From Saprospiraceae bacterium (lineage in GTDB: Bacteria > Bacteroidota > Bacteroidia > Chitinophagales > Saprospiraceae): a stretch of DNA of 38,436 nucleotides. Below the pieces are notes generated by a model. That model was given only the letters and a program-made list of their open reading frames with translations, was not told where the DNA came from and did no database searches. Shown one piece after another: positions 1 through 8,610 of this stretch (the stretch's first letter is position 1; the number at the start of each line of letters is the position of its first letter). The DNA is taken from contig JAHDIP010000030.1 in NCBI GenBank assembly GCA_020630735.1, positions 1-38,436 on the forward strand, read 5' to 3'. Position numbers and translations under genes: made by a program.

Positions 1-148
1 CAATGGTGTCTTTCTAAATACTTATCTACGACGCATTTTTAGAGTGCCTTTGAAGGCTTAATGAAAGCTATGTGAATAATATATAAGTTTAGATTAAAAT
101 GGATTATTCAAATACTAAACAAAAGAATTGCTATTGCTCGATAGTTTA

Positions 149-1084
149 TCACAAGTGCAATACAATTTTCTTAAAATTTTTGCAGCGTTCGACTAACTCA
201 TATACATGTCTTACTTGTGTCAAATTCTTTTTGCTAAGCATGCCATTTTGGAGGTGATCGTAAATGATATTATGGGCACCTAGCTGAATGTAGAAAGGTA
301 GGAGTTCGTATTCTTTTTCAAGCAAGGTGCGCTCTTGAGTATACGAGTCGAGTAAAGCGCCGAGCAAACCAAAATCTAACTCTTGGTCTTTAGTAATACA
401 AAACCCGTTGATAGCAATTCCGATATCCATTAAAAGTTTTCCAGTGCCGAAGTTTTCAAAGTTCAAGAGTTTAAATTGTCCTCTAGGGTTAACACTAATA
501 TGTTGAGGGAGTACTTTGGTATGTAGTAAGCCAAAAGGTAAATCTTCATTTAATGCACCAGAGAGATATTCCGTTTGTCGTTTGAAAAAAGCAAAAACTT
601 CTGGGTATTTATATTGAGCCAGCGGAAAACTCTGGCAAAGAGATAAACAAGCTTCTATATTAAAACTATTTTTTCGATACAAATCATAAGGCACAGTGAG
701 GGTAGCTAGTTTCCCAATAATACGACCAACTTCATTGGCAGTAGCTGGAGTTGTTTTTGGCGACTCTCCTTGTAGTGATTCGTAAATAATGGCGTGTAAC
801 TTATTGCTCGAATAGATATAGTCTCCATTGCGTTGTGCAACAGGATAAGCGGTCGGAAAGTTAACACTACTTAGTAGTGCGAGCAAGTTTAGCTCTGTTT
901 GTAAAGCATTATTTTGCGGGCTCGAAAAGGTTCGGAGTATAAACTTTCCTTTAGATGTTTCTATGCGATAATCTTGACTATCGTGAAACATCGATCGGAT
1001 AGATTTGACTCTTCCCAAGTCGTAGTAGAGAAATGCTTCTCTTACAAAAGAAACCCTGTTCTCCTGATTAGTGATATGTTCCAT
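149..1084 (-). CDS. Homoserine-kinase-II/APH-fold protein, probable pseudokinase
   Basis: 311 aa with the layout of type II homoserine kinases and aminoglycoside-phosphotransferase-fold kinases: an N-lobe with a GKFILRTF strand (about residues 46-53), a hinge, then a catalytic-loop region LLHTKVLPQH (186-195) and a metal-loop region LLNFENFG (206-213), followed by LLMDIGIAING, as in family members. The family normally has HxD with a downstream Asn in the first loop and an Asp before Phe in the second. Here the Asp is Lys190, the Asn is His195 and the metal-binding Asp is Asn208, so phosphotransfer looks impossible. The reading frame is intact over the normal family length, which argues for a retained non-catalytic protein rather than a dead gene. 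It is the last gene of a minus-strand run after gldD, separated by 409 bp. Start is the ATG at 1084. Function unknown; binding or regulatory role inferred only. Confidence 0.75.
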   Translation of the reverse strand: MEHITNQENRVSFVREAFLYYDLGRVKSIRSMFHDSQDYRIETSKGKFILRTFSSPQNNALQTELNLLALLSSVNFPTAYPVAQRNGDYIYSSNKLHAIIYESLQGESPKTTPATANEVGRIIGKLATLTVPYDLYRKNSFNIEACLSLCQSFPLAQYKYPEVFAFFKRQTEYLSGALNEDLPFGLLHTKVLPQHISVNPRGQFKLLNFENFGTGKLLMDIGIAINGFCITKDQELDFGLLGALLDSYTQERTLLEKEYELLPFYIQLGAHNIIYDHLQNGMLSKKNLTQVRHVYELVERCKNFKKIVLHL

Positions 1085-1493
1085 TTTAATCGGTTTTAGG
1101 CAAAACGTAATAGTTGAACGTTTAACTATCAGAACTAAAATACCAACGAGATACTGGGATTAATGCGATAGCAAAGCCCAAAAATTAGTTTTTACCTTAA
1201 TAAAATGAATTAATGGTACTTGGTATAGAGATACAAGCGCAAAAAAGGCTTTCACATACAATTAGGTAAGCGTTTTAATGCGTGTAGTTTCTCCAACTTT
1301 GCTCATAGTTTGTTCGTTGTATATTAAATCGACCGTTAATATAACTGTTTTTATTTAATTGATTATCACAGATACGAGAAAATTTTGCATAAGTTAGAGC
1401 ACTTACTTTTACTGTAAATCAATGAATTGCATCTATTTTTAACAAATAAAAATTATAAAATATGTGTAAAATTTTGATTAGTTTATTGTTAGC
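1085..1493. other. Gene-free stretch between gldD and the pseudokinase
   Basis: About 410 bp, very AT-rich. I find no convincing reading frame, RNA gene or strong terminator hairpin in it. There is only a weak imperfect palindrome around 1108-1128 (ATAGTT and AACTAT arms around AACGTT). It presumably holds the 3' end of the gldD transcript and the promoter of the pseudokinase gene. Confidence 0.5.
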
Positions 1494-2093
1494 CTAATCT
1501 TCAACCCATTCGAAGGTGTTGATCATGTGCATGATGTCTGCTTTTACAAAATCGTAGATTGGCGCAAGAGAGTCGGGTTTTGCTTGGGTATTGAAATAAA
1601 GTGAACCTCTTAAAAAATGATGGGTACTATCGCTTAGGTAGAATTGGAAAGGAGAAGCAACGGGACCATCGATATCAAAAACAAAACCATTAACATTATT
1701 ATCTTTTTGTATTGGTAGTTCGTCAATATAGTTAGCCTTGATATTATGTTTGCTTACGAGCTTGAAAGCATCATTGCGGAGCTTTTCGAAGTTATTTTCC
1801 TTATTGATAGGGTAATAGCTACAATAGATGCGAGTATCAAAATGTGGTGTGTGTAAATCAAACCAACAGGAACTGGTTGGTTTTTCACCAAAAAAAGACG
1901 TATCCTGTTGTACATTGGTATATACTGGATATTCAAATTTGAAATCACAATAATTTTCGTTGAAGGCTTGGTATTTTTTTTCAGGAAAATCAACTTTAGG
2001 ATAAGCACGTGGCTTTGGGGTGTAAACGATATCGTCGCCACAAGAACAAAATATTACAGAAACCAGAAGGAAAAATAAAACTCTATAAATCAT
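1494..2093 (-). CDS. gldD: Gliding motility lipoprotein GldD
   Basis: 199 aa. An N-terminal hydrophobic segment (4-15) ends in Cys18 followed by GDD, the lipobox plus acidic residues that mark surface-directed Bacteroidota lipoproteins. The mature part carries GldD hallmarks: YTPKPRAYPKVDFPEKKYQ after the lipobox, a CWFDLHTP stretch, SKHNIKA, and ASPFQFYLSDSTHHFLRGSLYFN near the C-terminus, ending in a Trp-containing tail. GldD is required for gliding in Flavobacterium and is linked to type IX secretion; its biochemical role is not settled. It starts 4 bp after the gldE stop codon, so the two are almost certainly cotranscribed, as in other Bacteroidota. Confidence 0.92.
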   Translation of the reverse strand: MIYRVLFFLLVSVIFCSCGDDIVYTPKPRAYPKVDFPEKKYQAFNENYCDFKFEYPVYTNVQQDTSFFGEKPTSSCWFDLHTPHFDTRIYCSYYPINKENNFEKLRNDAFKLVSKHNIKANYIDELPIQKDNNVNGFVFDIDGPVASPFQFYLSDSTHHFLRGSLYFNTQAKPDSLAPIYDFVKADIMHMINTFEWVED

Positions 2094-2097
2094 AAAA

Positions 2098-3525
2098 TTA
2101 ATGCTGTTCTTGAGGTAAAGTAATCATTATTTTTTCGATGCGTCGTTTGTTGACGGATAAGATTTTGAAGCGATAATTTTCGTAAGCTACTTCTGCTTTT
2201 TTTCTAGGAATGTCACCTAATACTTCGAGTACGAGACCTGCAACAGAATCGGCATCACCTTTCACTTCATCGAAGGTTGTAGTATCTACACCAATTACTC
2301 GACAAACATCATTGAGGAGTGTTTTACCTTCAAATGAATAATTAAAATCATCAATTTTTTCGTAGTCAACATCTTCCTGTGCATCAAATTCATCTCTAAT
2401 TTCCCCAATGACTTCTTCCATGATATCCTCTAAGGTTACGATACCAGAGCTACCACCGTATTCATCTACAACTATTCCCATGTGTAGGCGTTGAGATTGA
2501 AACTCTTTTAATAAGTCATTAATTTTTTTTGCTTCAGGAACGTAGAGTATGTTTGCACGAATTAATTCTTGCCACTCAAAATCTTCGTCTGTTTTATCAA
2601 TATGAGGTAATAAGTCTTTTACATATAAGATTCCGACAATATGATCCAAATCTTCTTCGTATACAGGCAATCTTGAATAGCCCGATTCCTTTACGACTTT
2701 CATGAGATCAACAAAACTGATGCGAAAATCGATTCCTACTACATCTACTCTCGACCGCATAATTTGTTTGACAGAAACTTCTCCAAATTTTACAATCCCC
2801 TTCAAGATATCGACTTCTTTTTTGTCACTTGTGCCGTTGTTACTAACGGTTAACTCTATCGCTTTGTCAATTTCTTCACGACTAGCAGAGTTGCCATTTT
2901 GTGTGCTTTTTTCTAATCGTCGTTCAATGATACTCGTTCCTTTCACCAATAAGTTGCTCAATGGGCTAAAGAAACGATTGAGTCCCATTAATGGTAATGA
3001 CATCATTCGAGCGATTTTGATATTATTGAGCTTAGCGTATACTTTAGGAGCAACCTCTCCAAATAAAACCAAAAGAAAGGTTACAACAACGGTTGTAATT
3101 AAAAAATTGATACCACGGCTTAAAGACTCTACAGACCAAGGTAAGGCTAAGGTATTTAAGATTCTATCGGCCCAAGACTGGCAGATTTCAGGAGGTAATA
3201 TTTGTCGAAATAAAAATTCAGAAACAATAACAATAGCAATGTTAATAAAGTTGTTGCAAATCAATATTGTTGCTAGGAGTATTCTAGGAAATTTTTGAAG
3301 TTGAATAATACGCTTAGAAGATGCTTGTTCTTCGTTTTCGAGTTCTTGCAAGTCGTTATGACTTAGCGAAAAGAAGGCAACTTCAGAACTAGAAATAAGA
3401 GCCGAGCCGAGTAATAAAACGATAATAAAACAAATAGATAAGATAACCTCAGTTGGAGGAAACCCTAAAAGAGGAATAAAAAGCAGAAAAGTAATGGAGT
3501 ATAAATAACCCGGTTCGGATTCCAA
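2098..3525 (-). CDS. gldE: GldE, CNNM/CBS-domain membrane protein
   Basis: 475 aa. Order of parts: hydrophobic N-terminus and CNNM (DUF21) membrane domain with segments near 8-22, 26-48, 80-106 and 138-162; a CBS-domain pair from about 225 to 345 containing VKQIMRSRVDVVGID and GYSRLPVYEEDLDHIVGILYVKDL; VVDEYGGSSGIVTLEDIMEEVIGEI; and a C-terminal CorC/HlyC domain (about 385-470). It resembles Mg/Co transport-associated CorC and Borrelia haemolysin-like proteins. The gene lies between ssb and gldD, the conserved place for gldE. The start is a TTG codon at 3525, chosen because the following residues (ESEP...) match the usual GldE N-terminus and no upstream in-frame ATG fits; the next Met is deep in the protein. 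GldE is reported to compensate partly for loss of GldB in Flavobacterium. Confidence 0.88.
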   Translation of the reverse strand: MESEPGYLYSITFLLFIPLLGFPPTEVILSICFIIVLLLGSALISSSEVAFFSLSHNDLQELENEEQASSKRIIQLQKFPRILLATILICNNFINIAIVIVSEFLFRQILPPEICQSWADRILNTLALPWSVESLSRGINFLITTVVVTFLLVLFGEVAPKVYAKLNNIKIARMMSLPLMGLNRFFSPLSNLLVKGTSIIERRLEKSTQNGNSASREEIDKAIELTVSNNGTSDKKEVDILKGIVKFGEVSVKQIMRSRVDVVGIDFRISFVDLMKVVKESGYSRLPVYEEDLDHIVGILYVKDLLPHIDKTDEDFEWQELIRANILYVPEAKKINDLLKEFQSQRLHMGIVVDEYGGSSGIVTLEDIMEEVIGEIRDEFDAQEDVDYEKIDDFNYSFEGKTLLNDVCRVIGVDTTTFDEVKGDADSVAGLVLEVLGDIPRKKAEVAYENYRFKILSVNKRRIEKIMITLPQEQH

Positions 3526-3590
3526 TGTTGTATTTTAAGTTAATTGAACGAATAGTTAATATGCTTGTTTCGTTCCAAAAGATAAAAGTT

Positions 3591-3631
3591 AAAGTAAGCT
3601 ATTGTGATCGTACATCACAATAGCTTACTTT
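3591..3631 (-). terminator. Perfect 18-bp hairpin after ssb
   Basis: Arms at 3591-3608 and 3614-3631 are perfectly complementary over 18 bp with a 5-nt loop. The stem begins with A and ends with T runs on both strands. It lies 10 bp past the ssb stop codon (minus strand), so it should end or attenuate the mutY-ssb transcript before gldE. This implies a separate promoter for gldE-gldD, or readthrough. Confidence 0.8.
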
Positions 3632-3641
3632 TTATAGTTCA

Positions 3642-4109
3642 TTAAAACGGAAGATCATCTTCGCCAGCATCGCCAGAAGCTTTTGCGTTTTCTTGTACAG
3701 GAGCAGCACTCGTCGTTGTACTTGTAGCTGCAGGAGCGTTAGCTTCGGTTGGGAAGTTGTTACTATTATAATCACTTCCACCTTCACGACGTTCTAACAG
3801 TCTAAAGGTATTAGCCACTACTTCTGTAGTATAACGATCGTTTCCATCTTTATCTTGCCATTTCCTGTGCGTAAGTTTACCCTCTACAAAAATGAGTTTA
3901 CCCTTTTTTAGTTGTTGCTCAGCACGCTCGGCTAATTGTCTCCAAACGACTACATCATGCCACTCTGTTTGTTTTTGCCATTCGCCATTTTTGTCTTTAT
4001 AACTTTCGTTTGTTGCTACAGAAAACTTGGCAACTACAGAGCCATTTTCTAGACGACGTACTTCTGGATCTCGCCCTAAGTTTCCTATTAAAGTTACCCG
4101 ATTGATCAT
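3642..4109 (-). CDS. ssb: Single-stranded DNA-binding protein
   Basis: 155 aa. N-terminal OB fold starting MINRVTLIGNLGRDPEVR, with SVATNESYKDKNGEWQKQTEWHDVVVW and the GKLIFVEGKL strand typical of bacterial SSB. A low-complexity Ala/Thr/Ser linker (about 115-145) leads to the acidic tip DDLPF, which recruits replication and repair proteins. Protects single-stranded DNA in replication, recombination and repair. It sits 55 bp downstream of mutY and upstream of gldE, an order conserved in Bacteroidota. Start is the ATG at 4109. Confidence 0.97.
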   Translation of the reverse strand: MINRVTLIGNLGRDPEVRRLENGSVVAKFSVATNESYKDKNGEWQKQTEWHDVVVWRQLAERAEQQLKKGKLIFVEGKLTHRKWQDKDGNDRYTTEVVANTFRLLERREGGSDYNSNNFPTEANAPAATSTTTSAAPVQENAKASGDAGEDDLPF

Positions 4110-4164
4110 TGTTTATGCTTGTTTTAGTAAAGGAATAATAAGAATTAATAGCATCAATTCTTTA

Positions 4165-5262
4165 TTAAAGTAATTCTAAATATAACGAATTATCTTGTAA
4201 ATACCAATCAATAATTTTTGGAAATGCAAATTTAACTAAGTTTTTTCGTTCTGTCTTCATATAAGAATCATTATTCACATCAAAATCACCTTTGATGCTT
4301 ATTTCCCAAAAAGTAGCGATAATGTATTGATGACTTAATGTCTGCTTAAATGGCTTTGATTTTTTCTTAATCGTAGCGTTATTGGAGGTCATTAGTTGTT
4401 TCCATATATCTGTTTCAAAGAGTTCTGTACGATCTATATCTTTTTCTGTCTCAATCAGAGGAAATTCATAGAGGTTTTGCCAAATATCCTTCTGTAATCG
4501 TTTGTTTATCCATACGGTATTTTTTTTGTTGATCACCAAATAACTAAAGTAACGAGTTCTTTTTTTGAGCTTCTTCTCCTTGAAAGGTAGGTTTGCTACT
4601 TTTTGTGTTTGAAGTGCTGTACAATTCTTTTGCAGCACACAAGTAGTACAATTTGGTTTTTTAGGGGTACAACAAGCAGCACCAAAATCCATTATAGCTT
4701 GATTATAAGCAGCAGCTTTTTTATGGTCTATTAGTTCGTCAGCTAATATCTTAAATTCTTTTCTCCCTTTTGTCGAATCTATAGGTGTTTCAATCCCAAA
4801 ATGACGAGCAAGCACTCTAAAAACATTCCCATCCAGTACAGCATGAGGTAAGTCGTAAGCAAAAGAAGCTATAGCGGCTGCAGTATAGGGACCTACACCT
4901 TTTAGGTTTAATATAGTATCATAGGTTGTTGGAAAAACACTATCCAATTCGTAAGCAATATATTTTGCTGTAGCATGTAAATTTCTTGCACGAGAGTAGT
5001 AACCTAGTCCTTCCCAAGTTTTCATTACCTCATCTTCGGGAGCATCCGCAAGCTCTTTTATAGTAGGATATTGTCGTTTAAATTTTAGAAAATAATTTAG
5101 CCCTTGTTCTACTCTTGTTTGTTGCAAAATGATCTCAGAAAGCCAAATTAAGTATGGTTTTTTTTCTCCTTTCCAAGGCATTGGGCGTTCATGAGTAGTT
5201 GCCCACTCAAGTAATAAAGTAGTGAAGGCTTTTTTCTTTTTAGTTGTGGCTTGTTTTTTCAT
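4165..5262 (-). CDS. mutY: A/G-specific adenine glycosylase MutY
   Basis: 365 aa. HhH-GPD glycosylase domain with catalytic Glu43 in SEIILQQTR, helix-hairpin-helix LKGVGPYTAAAIASFA (120-135) and catalytic Asp144 in VLDGNVFRVL. A [4Fe-4S] loop follows with Cys198, Cys205, Cys208 and Cys214 in the C-x6-C-x2-C-x5-C spacing. The C-terminal part (about 230-350) is the NUDIX-like domain that recognises 8-oxoguanine. It removes adenine opposite 8-oxoG and prevents G:C to T:A transversions. All expected catalytic and cluster residues are present and the length is typical. It is the first gene of the mutY-ssb unit; start is the ATG at 5262. Confidence 0.96.
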   Translation of the reverse strand: MKKQATTKKKKAFTTLLLEWATTHERPMPWKGEKKPYLIWLSEIILQQTRVEQGLNYFLKFKRQYPTIKELADAPEDEVMKTWEGLGYYSRARNLHATAKYIAYELDSVFPTTYDTILNLKGVGPYTAAAIASFAYDLPHAVLDGNVFRVLARHFGIETPIDSTKGRKEFKILADELIDHKKAAAYNQAIMDFGAACCTPKKPNCTTCVLQKNCTALQTQKVANLPFKEKKLKKRTRYFSYLVINKKNTVWINKRLQKDIWQNLYEFPLIETEKDIDRTELFETDIWKQLMTSNNATIKKKSKPFKQTLSHQYIIATFWEISIKGDFDVNNDSYMKTERKNLVKFAFPKIIDWYLQDNSLYLELL

Positions 5263-5280
5263 AAGTATGCTACAAATATA

Positions 5281-5313
5281 AAAAAGCTTGGCTGCATTGC
5301 AGCCAAGCTTTTT
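5281..5313 (-). terminator. Terminator after the response regulator
   Basis: Arms 5281-5294 and 5300-5313 pair perfectly over 14 bp (A-run, then GCTTGGCTG) around a 5-nt loop. With A and T runs at the two ends it can work on both strands. It lies 36 bp past the stop codon of the minus-strand response-regulator gene and just upstream of mutY, separating the two units. Confidence 0.85.
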
Positions 5314-5348
5314 ATTTTCTTTTGGGTGGGTGTAAGGAATTTAAGTGA

Positions 5349-6074
5349 TTAGACTTCTTCGCTACTTTTAACTAATAATTGGAATCCATTACCATGAATA
5401 TTGACGATTTCAATATTAGTATCTTTCTTTAAGTATTTGCGGAGTTTGGTAACAAAAACATCCATACTACGAGCCGTGAAGTAGTTGTCTTCTCCCCAAA
5501 TCTTCGTCAAAGCTTCAGAACGAGGTAAGATATCGTTCATGTACATACAAAACATTCGAAGTAATTGAGCTTCTTTGGGAGAAAGTTTTTCTTTTTCGTT
5601 CTCGCTATTTTCTCCATTGTACGTAAGAATACGTAATGGGAAATTGAAATGATATTTTCCAATATCAAATTCTTTGACTTCTTCTTTAGGATCTTCTTTC
5701 TGTTGACTTCTTTTAAGAATTGCCTGAATTCTGTATAGAAGTTCTTCAGAATTAAACGGCTTCGTGATGTAGTCGTCAGCTCCAATTTGAAAGCCTTGTA
5801 ATACATCATCTTTCATAGCTTTTGCCGTTAGAAAAATGATTGGCATATCTTTGTCTTTCTCTCTAATCTCTTTTGCAAGAGTAAAGCCATCTTTTTTAGG
5901 CATCATTACATCGAAAATACAAAGATCAAACTCACCACGGTTATAGCTTTCTAAACCTTCAGCTCCATCTGTAGCAAGTGTTACATGGTACTCATGCATC
6001 TCTAGATATGAGCGAAGAACATCACCAAAGTTTTGGTCATCTTCTACAAGTAAAATTCTGTTGTTATTCGTCAT
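5349..6074 (-). CDS. OmpR-family response regulator (RprY-like)
   Basis: 241 aa. Receiver domain (about 5-120) with the acidic pair in LVEDD, phosphoacceptor Asp55 in CIFDVMMP, Thr83 in FLTAKA and Lys105 in YITKPF. A C-terminal winged-helix DNA-binding domain (about 135-235) contains KLSPKEAQLLRMF and RSMDVFVTKLRKYLKKD. It is expressed with the sensor kinase that starts upstream on the same strand (56 bp gap) and should be its partner. The pair looks like the RprX/RprY systems of Bacteroidota, whose signals vary between species. Target genes cannot be read from the window. Start is the ATG at 6074. Confidence 0.93.
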   Translation of the reverse strand: MTNNNRILLVEDDQNFGDVLRSYLEMHEYHVTLATDGAEGLESYNRGEFDLCIFDVMMPKKDGFTLAKEIREKDKDMPIIFLTAKAMKDDVLQGFQIGADDYITKPFNSEELLYRIQAILKRSQQKEDPKEEVKEFDIGKYHFNFPLRILTYNGENSENEKEKLSPKEAQLLRMFCMYMNDILPRSEALTKIWGEDNYFTARSMDVFVTKLRKYLKKDTNIEIVNIHGNGFQLLVKSSEEV

Positions 6075-6130
6075 CGTTAATTATTTTTCTTTAAAGGAAT
6101 TTGGGCTATTAATGTTATACGGATATAAAG

Positions 6131-7657
6131 CTATTGAGTTCCTGTTTTAAAGGGAAAAGTCAAAATAAAACTACTTCCCTTACCCAGATCACTTTTTACA
6201 TTAATTTGCCCCTTATGAGCGGTCATCATTGCTTTTACATAGCTAAGTCCCAAACCAAAGCCTTTTACATCATGCAAATTACCAGTATGAACTCGATAAA
6301 ACTTGTCAAATATATGTTTTAGTGATTCTTTGTCCATTCCAATACCTTTGTCCTGAATAATAACTTCAACTCCGTCCCTTACATTGCGTGTATGCACAGA
6401 AATTTCTGGTTTTTGGGGCGAATATTTATTAGCATTATCCAGTAAATTATGAATAATATTTGAAATATGAGTCAAATCGCCCTCAATATTTGGTTTAGTT
6501 GCATTAAGATTAGCCGTTACAGTACCTCCTTTTTGTTCTACTTGAAGGCTTGCATTTCCTACTGCTTGCTGTATCAATTCATGTAGATTAATCTTTGTTT
6601 TTTTGAGTTCAAAATCTTGTTTGTCTAACAAAGCCATTTGTAGCACTTTTTCTACTTGGCTAAGCATGCGTTTGTTCTCTTGTTTGATAATGTTCGCAAA
6701 ACGCTTGACTTTCGACTCGTTACCTACGATCATTGGGCTAGAGATAGAATCAGCAGCCAAAGATATAGTAGCAATAGGTGTTTTAAACTCATGTGTCATA
6801 TTATTAATAAAATCCGTTTTCATTTCGGATACTTTTTTCTGTAAAAATATGACTTGAATGGTATAGGCAAAGCAAAATAGTATAATTCCTGTAAAAAGAA
6901 TAGATGCCAATAATACATTCCAAACAGTGCCCCAAACAATACTACTTTTACTAGGGAATTGAATCATCAGCCAGCCATTGATGGAACTATCACTTGGAAA
7001 TAAGCCTATACTATATTTTGACTCATAAAGTGAATTGTGCCCAGGCAAAACAGCAGCAGTACTTTCATTTTGGTTTGAAGTGGCACTAAACTCATCAACT
7101 ACATAGGAATCATTGATAATAACAAAACCATTTTTACGACTAGAGAAAATGCCATATTCGTAATTTATGTTGATTCCATTACTTGCGAGTTCTTGTTTTA
7201 GTATTTTGCCCACTTTTTTTACATCGACCCGATCTTCGATATTTTGTGGAGGACTCATAAATTCTTTCAGTAAGAAGAATTCTATTATGTTAACTCTTCG
7301 TTTAGCAGAACATTCATCGCAGTTACAGTCAGTGTCAGAAGGAAAATGATTATAGTAATCATTTTCAAGCAAGATAGTAGTGTCTAAGCCAAACATGAGT
7401 TCCATCGCATAATCGACTACATGGCTATTCCCGTTTCGACCATCAACATGAGCATTATGATTTTTGAAAAGTATAGAGCGGTTTTCTTCTTCTTCCAATT
7501 TTTTGGAAACTTGCATGAGTGATTGTGCAATAATAGCATCAAACTGAGCTTCGTTTTGGCGAATACTTTCATTGATCCAACTCATCTGCAACCAAACTAT
7601 TCCAATTAGTGCTGCTGTCATCAAACCAATAATATACCAAATTGCTCTTTTATTCAT
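6131..7657 (-). CDS. Two-component sensor histidine kinase (RprX-like)
   Basis: 508 aa. Membrane segment 1 at about 5-25, a large periplasmic sensor region (28-243), membrane segment 2 at about 245-270, then HisKA with phosphoacceptor His289 in MTHEFKTP and a HATPase_c domain with N box NIIHNLLDNANKYSP, G1 DKGIGM, F box IFDKFYRV and G2 GFGLGLSYV. The kinase core is complete. The sensor part contains a tight cysteine cluster, DCNCDEC (Cys111, 113, 116), that could bind a metal or be redox-active (inference). The gene is directly upstream of the response regulator. A degraded copy of its sensor half lies immediately upstream, and a 15-bp leader sequence AAATTGAAGTAATGT (as read on plus) occurs just before both start codons. 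Confidence 0.93.
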   Translation of the reverse strand: MNKRAIWYIIGLMTAALIGIVWLQMSWINESIRQNEAQFDAIIAQSLMQVSKKLEEEENRSILFKNHNAHVDGRNGNSHVVDYAMELMFGLDTTILLENDYYNHFPSDTDCNCDECSAKRRVNIIEFFLLKEFMSPPQNIEDRVDVKKVGKILKQELASNGININYEYGIFSSRKNGFVIINDSYVVDEFSATSNQNESTAAVLPGHNSLYESKYSIGLFPSDSSINGWLMIQFPSKSSIVWGTVWNVLLASILFTGIILFCFAYTIQVIFLQKKVSEMKTDFINNMTHEFKTPIATISLAADSISSPMIVGNESKVKRFANIIKQENKRMLSQVEKVLQMALLDKQDFELKKTKINLHELIQQAVGNASLQVEQKGGTVTANLNATKPNIEGDLTHISNIIHNLLDNANKYSPQKPEISVHTRNVRDGVEVIIQDKGIGMDKESLKHIFDKFYRVHTGNLHDVKGFGLGLSYVKAMMTAHKGQINVKSDLGKGSSFILTFPFKTGTQ

Positions 7658-7684
7658 TTATCTAAATTGAAGTAATGTGAAATA

Positions 7685-7712
7685 TATACTGAAAACCAAT
7701 ATCAGGTGATAT
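7685..7712 (-). repeat. Possible remnant of the 105-bp intergenic repeat
   Basis: Read on the minus strand, this ends with TTGGTTTTCAGTATA, close to the 3' end of the full repeat copies (TTTGGTTTCAGTATA). It is preceded by a short palindrome ATATCA..TGATAT that may stand for the usual 5' hairpin. It could be a copy with nearly all the centre lost. The match is short and may be chance. Confidence 0.3.
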
Positions 7713-7719
7713 GAAGAGA

Positions 7720-8326
7720 TTATATTTTTTTAAAAATGATTCGTATTAAATAAATAAAACCCAACGAAATAATACTTATAAGTAGAATACTTGTTAGTAA
7801 TGGTGGCCAAATAGTCTTCCATATAAAACTTGTATTGTTTGGAATAACAACCATTAAGTTACCAAAGCTAGTGGTATTTTTATCTATAGGTAAAAGTACA
7901 CTATATTTAGTTTCTAACAATGGATTATAGCCCGCTAAATATGTAATAGTATTTTCTTGTTTGGGAGTAAGTCCAGTTACAAGATAGTAATCATTTATAA
8001 TTAAGGTGTTCTTTATCTTTGTTTGAGTAAATACCATATTCAAAATCTATTATTTTTCTTCTATCTGTAAGTTCTTGCTTTAAGAGTTTACCTATTTTTT
8101 TAGCATCTAATTGATCTGCTAGTAATAGAGAATGAAAAAAAGTATTTATAAGAGTAGTTTTTTCTACTTGTTCCGCTACATGTACTAATGACTCATAGAT
8201 TGATTGATCAAATTTTTTTTCATTTTGACTGATACTTTCATTGAACCAAATCAGAAGTAATGATATAATACCAATAAGCCCAATTGTCACGAAGCCAATT
8301 ATTATGTAGATCGCGTTTTTTGTCAT
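7720..8326 (-). pseudogene. Truncated, frameshifted duplicate of the sensor-kinase N-terminal half
   Basis: Two overlapping minus-strand frames (7991-8326 and 7720-8043) together match the first 270 residues of the adjacent kinase: a first membrane segment followed by NESISQNEKKFD (kinase: NESIRQNEAQFD), KKIGKLLKQEL (KKVGKILKQEL), FEYGIYS (YEYGIFS), then in the other frame TLIINDYYLV (VIINDSYVV), NPLLETKYSV (NSLYESKYSI) and the second membrane segment. The switch needs a +1 shift near 8018-8040. About 70 sensor residues, including the Cys cluster, are absent, and the whole kinase domain is missing; the frame stops right after membrane segment 2. The 15-bp leader before the kinase start (7664-7678) is repeated at 8332-8346, which points to a tandem duplication including the leader. 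Confidence 0.85.
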
Positions 8327-8610
8327 CCTGAAAATTGAAGTAATGTAAAACTCTTGAGCTTAGTTTACTGTTTCTTAAACAATATTACTAAGGGATGAGT
8401 CCTACAAAAATATGCATTATGACATGCCTATTCTTCACTTTAACAGACCTTTAACTTTTCTTTTAGAGAAACCTTAAAATATTCGTTTTAGCTTTGCTTA
8501 GTAACGAATAAAAAAAGGAGAACGATATTTTGGTTAAGAAAAATTTAACTTTAACCAATCATAAATTATTCTTTAGTCATTCGTTACCCAAACCACTTTA
8601 GACTCGAACA

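Noticed and set aside
1-148. Possible truncated repeat copy at the left edge (AATGGTGTCTTTC resembles the 3' part of copy E)
   Set aside because: The match is short and the TATA end is not conserved; nothing else in this stretch supports it.
2702-3298. Plus-strand frame of 198 codons
   Set aside because: Lies entirely antisense to gldE, whose domains are unmistakable.
7991-8060. Programmed frameshift producing a functional sensor protein
   Set aside because: There is no clear slippery heptamer with a downstream structure, and the product would lack a kinase; decay after duplication is simpler.
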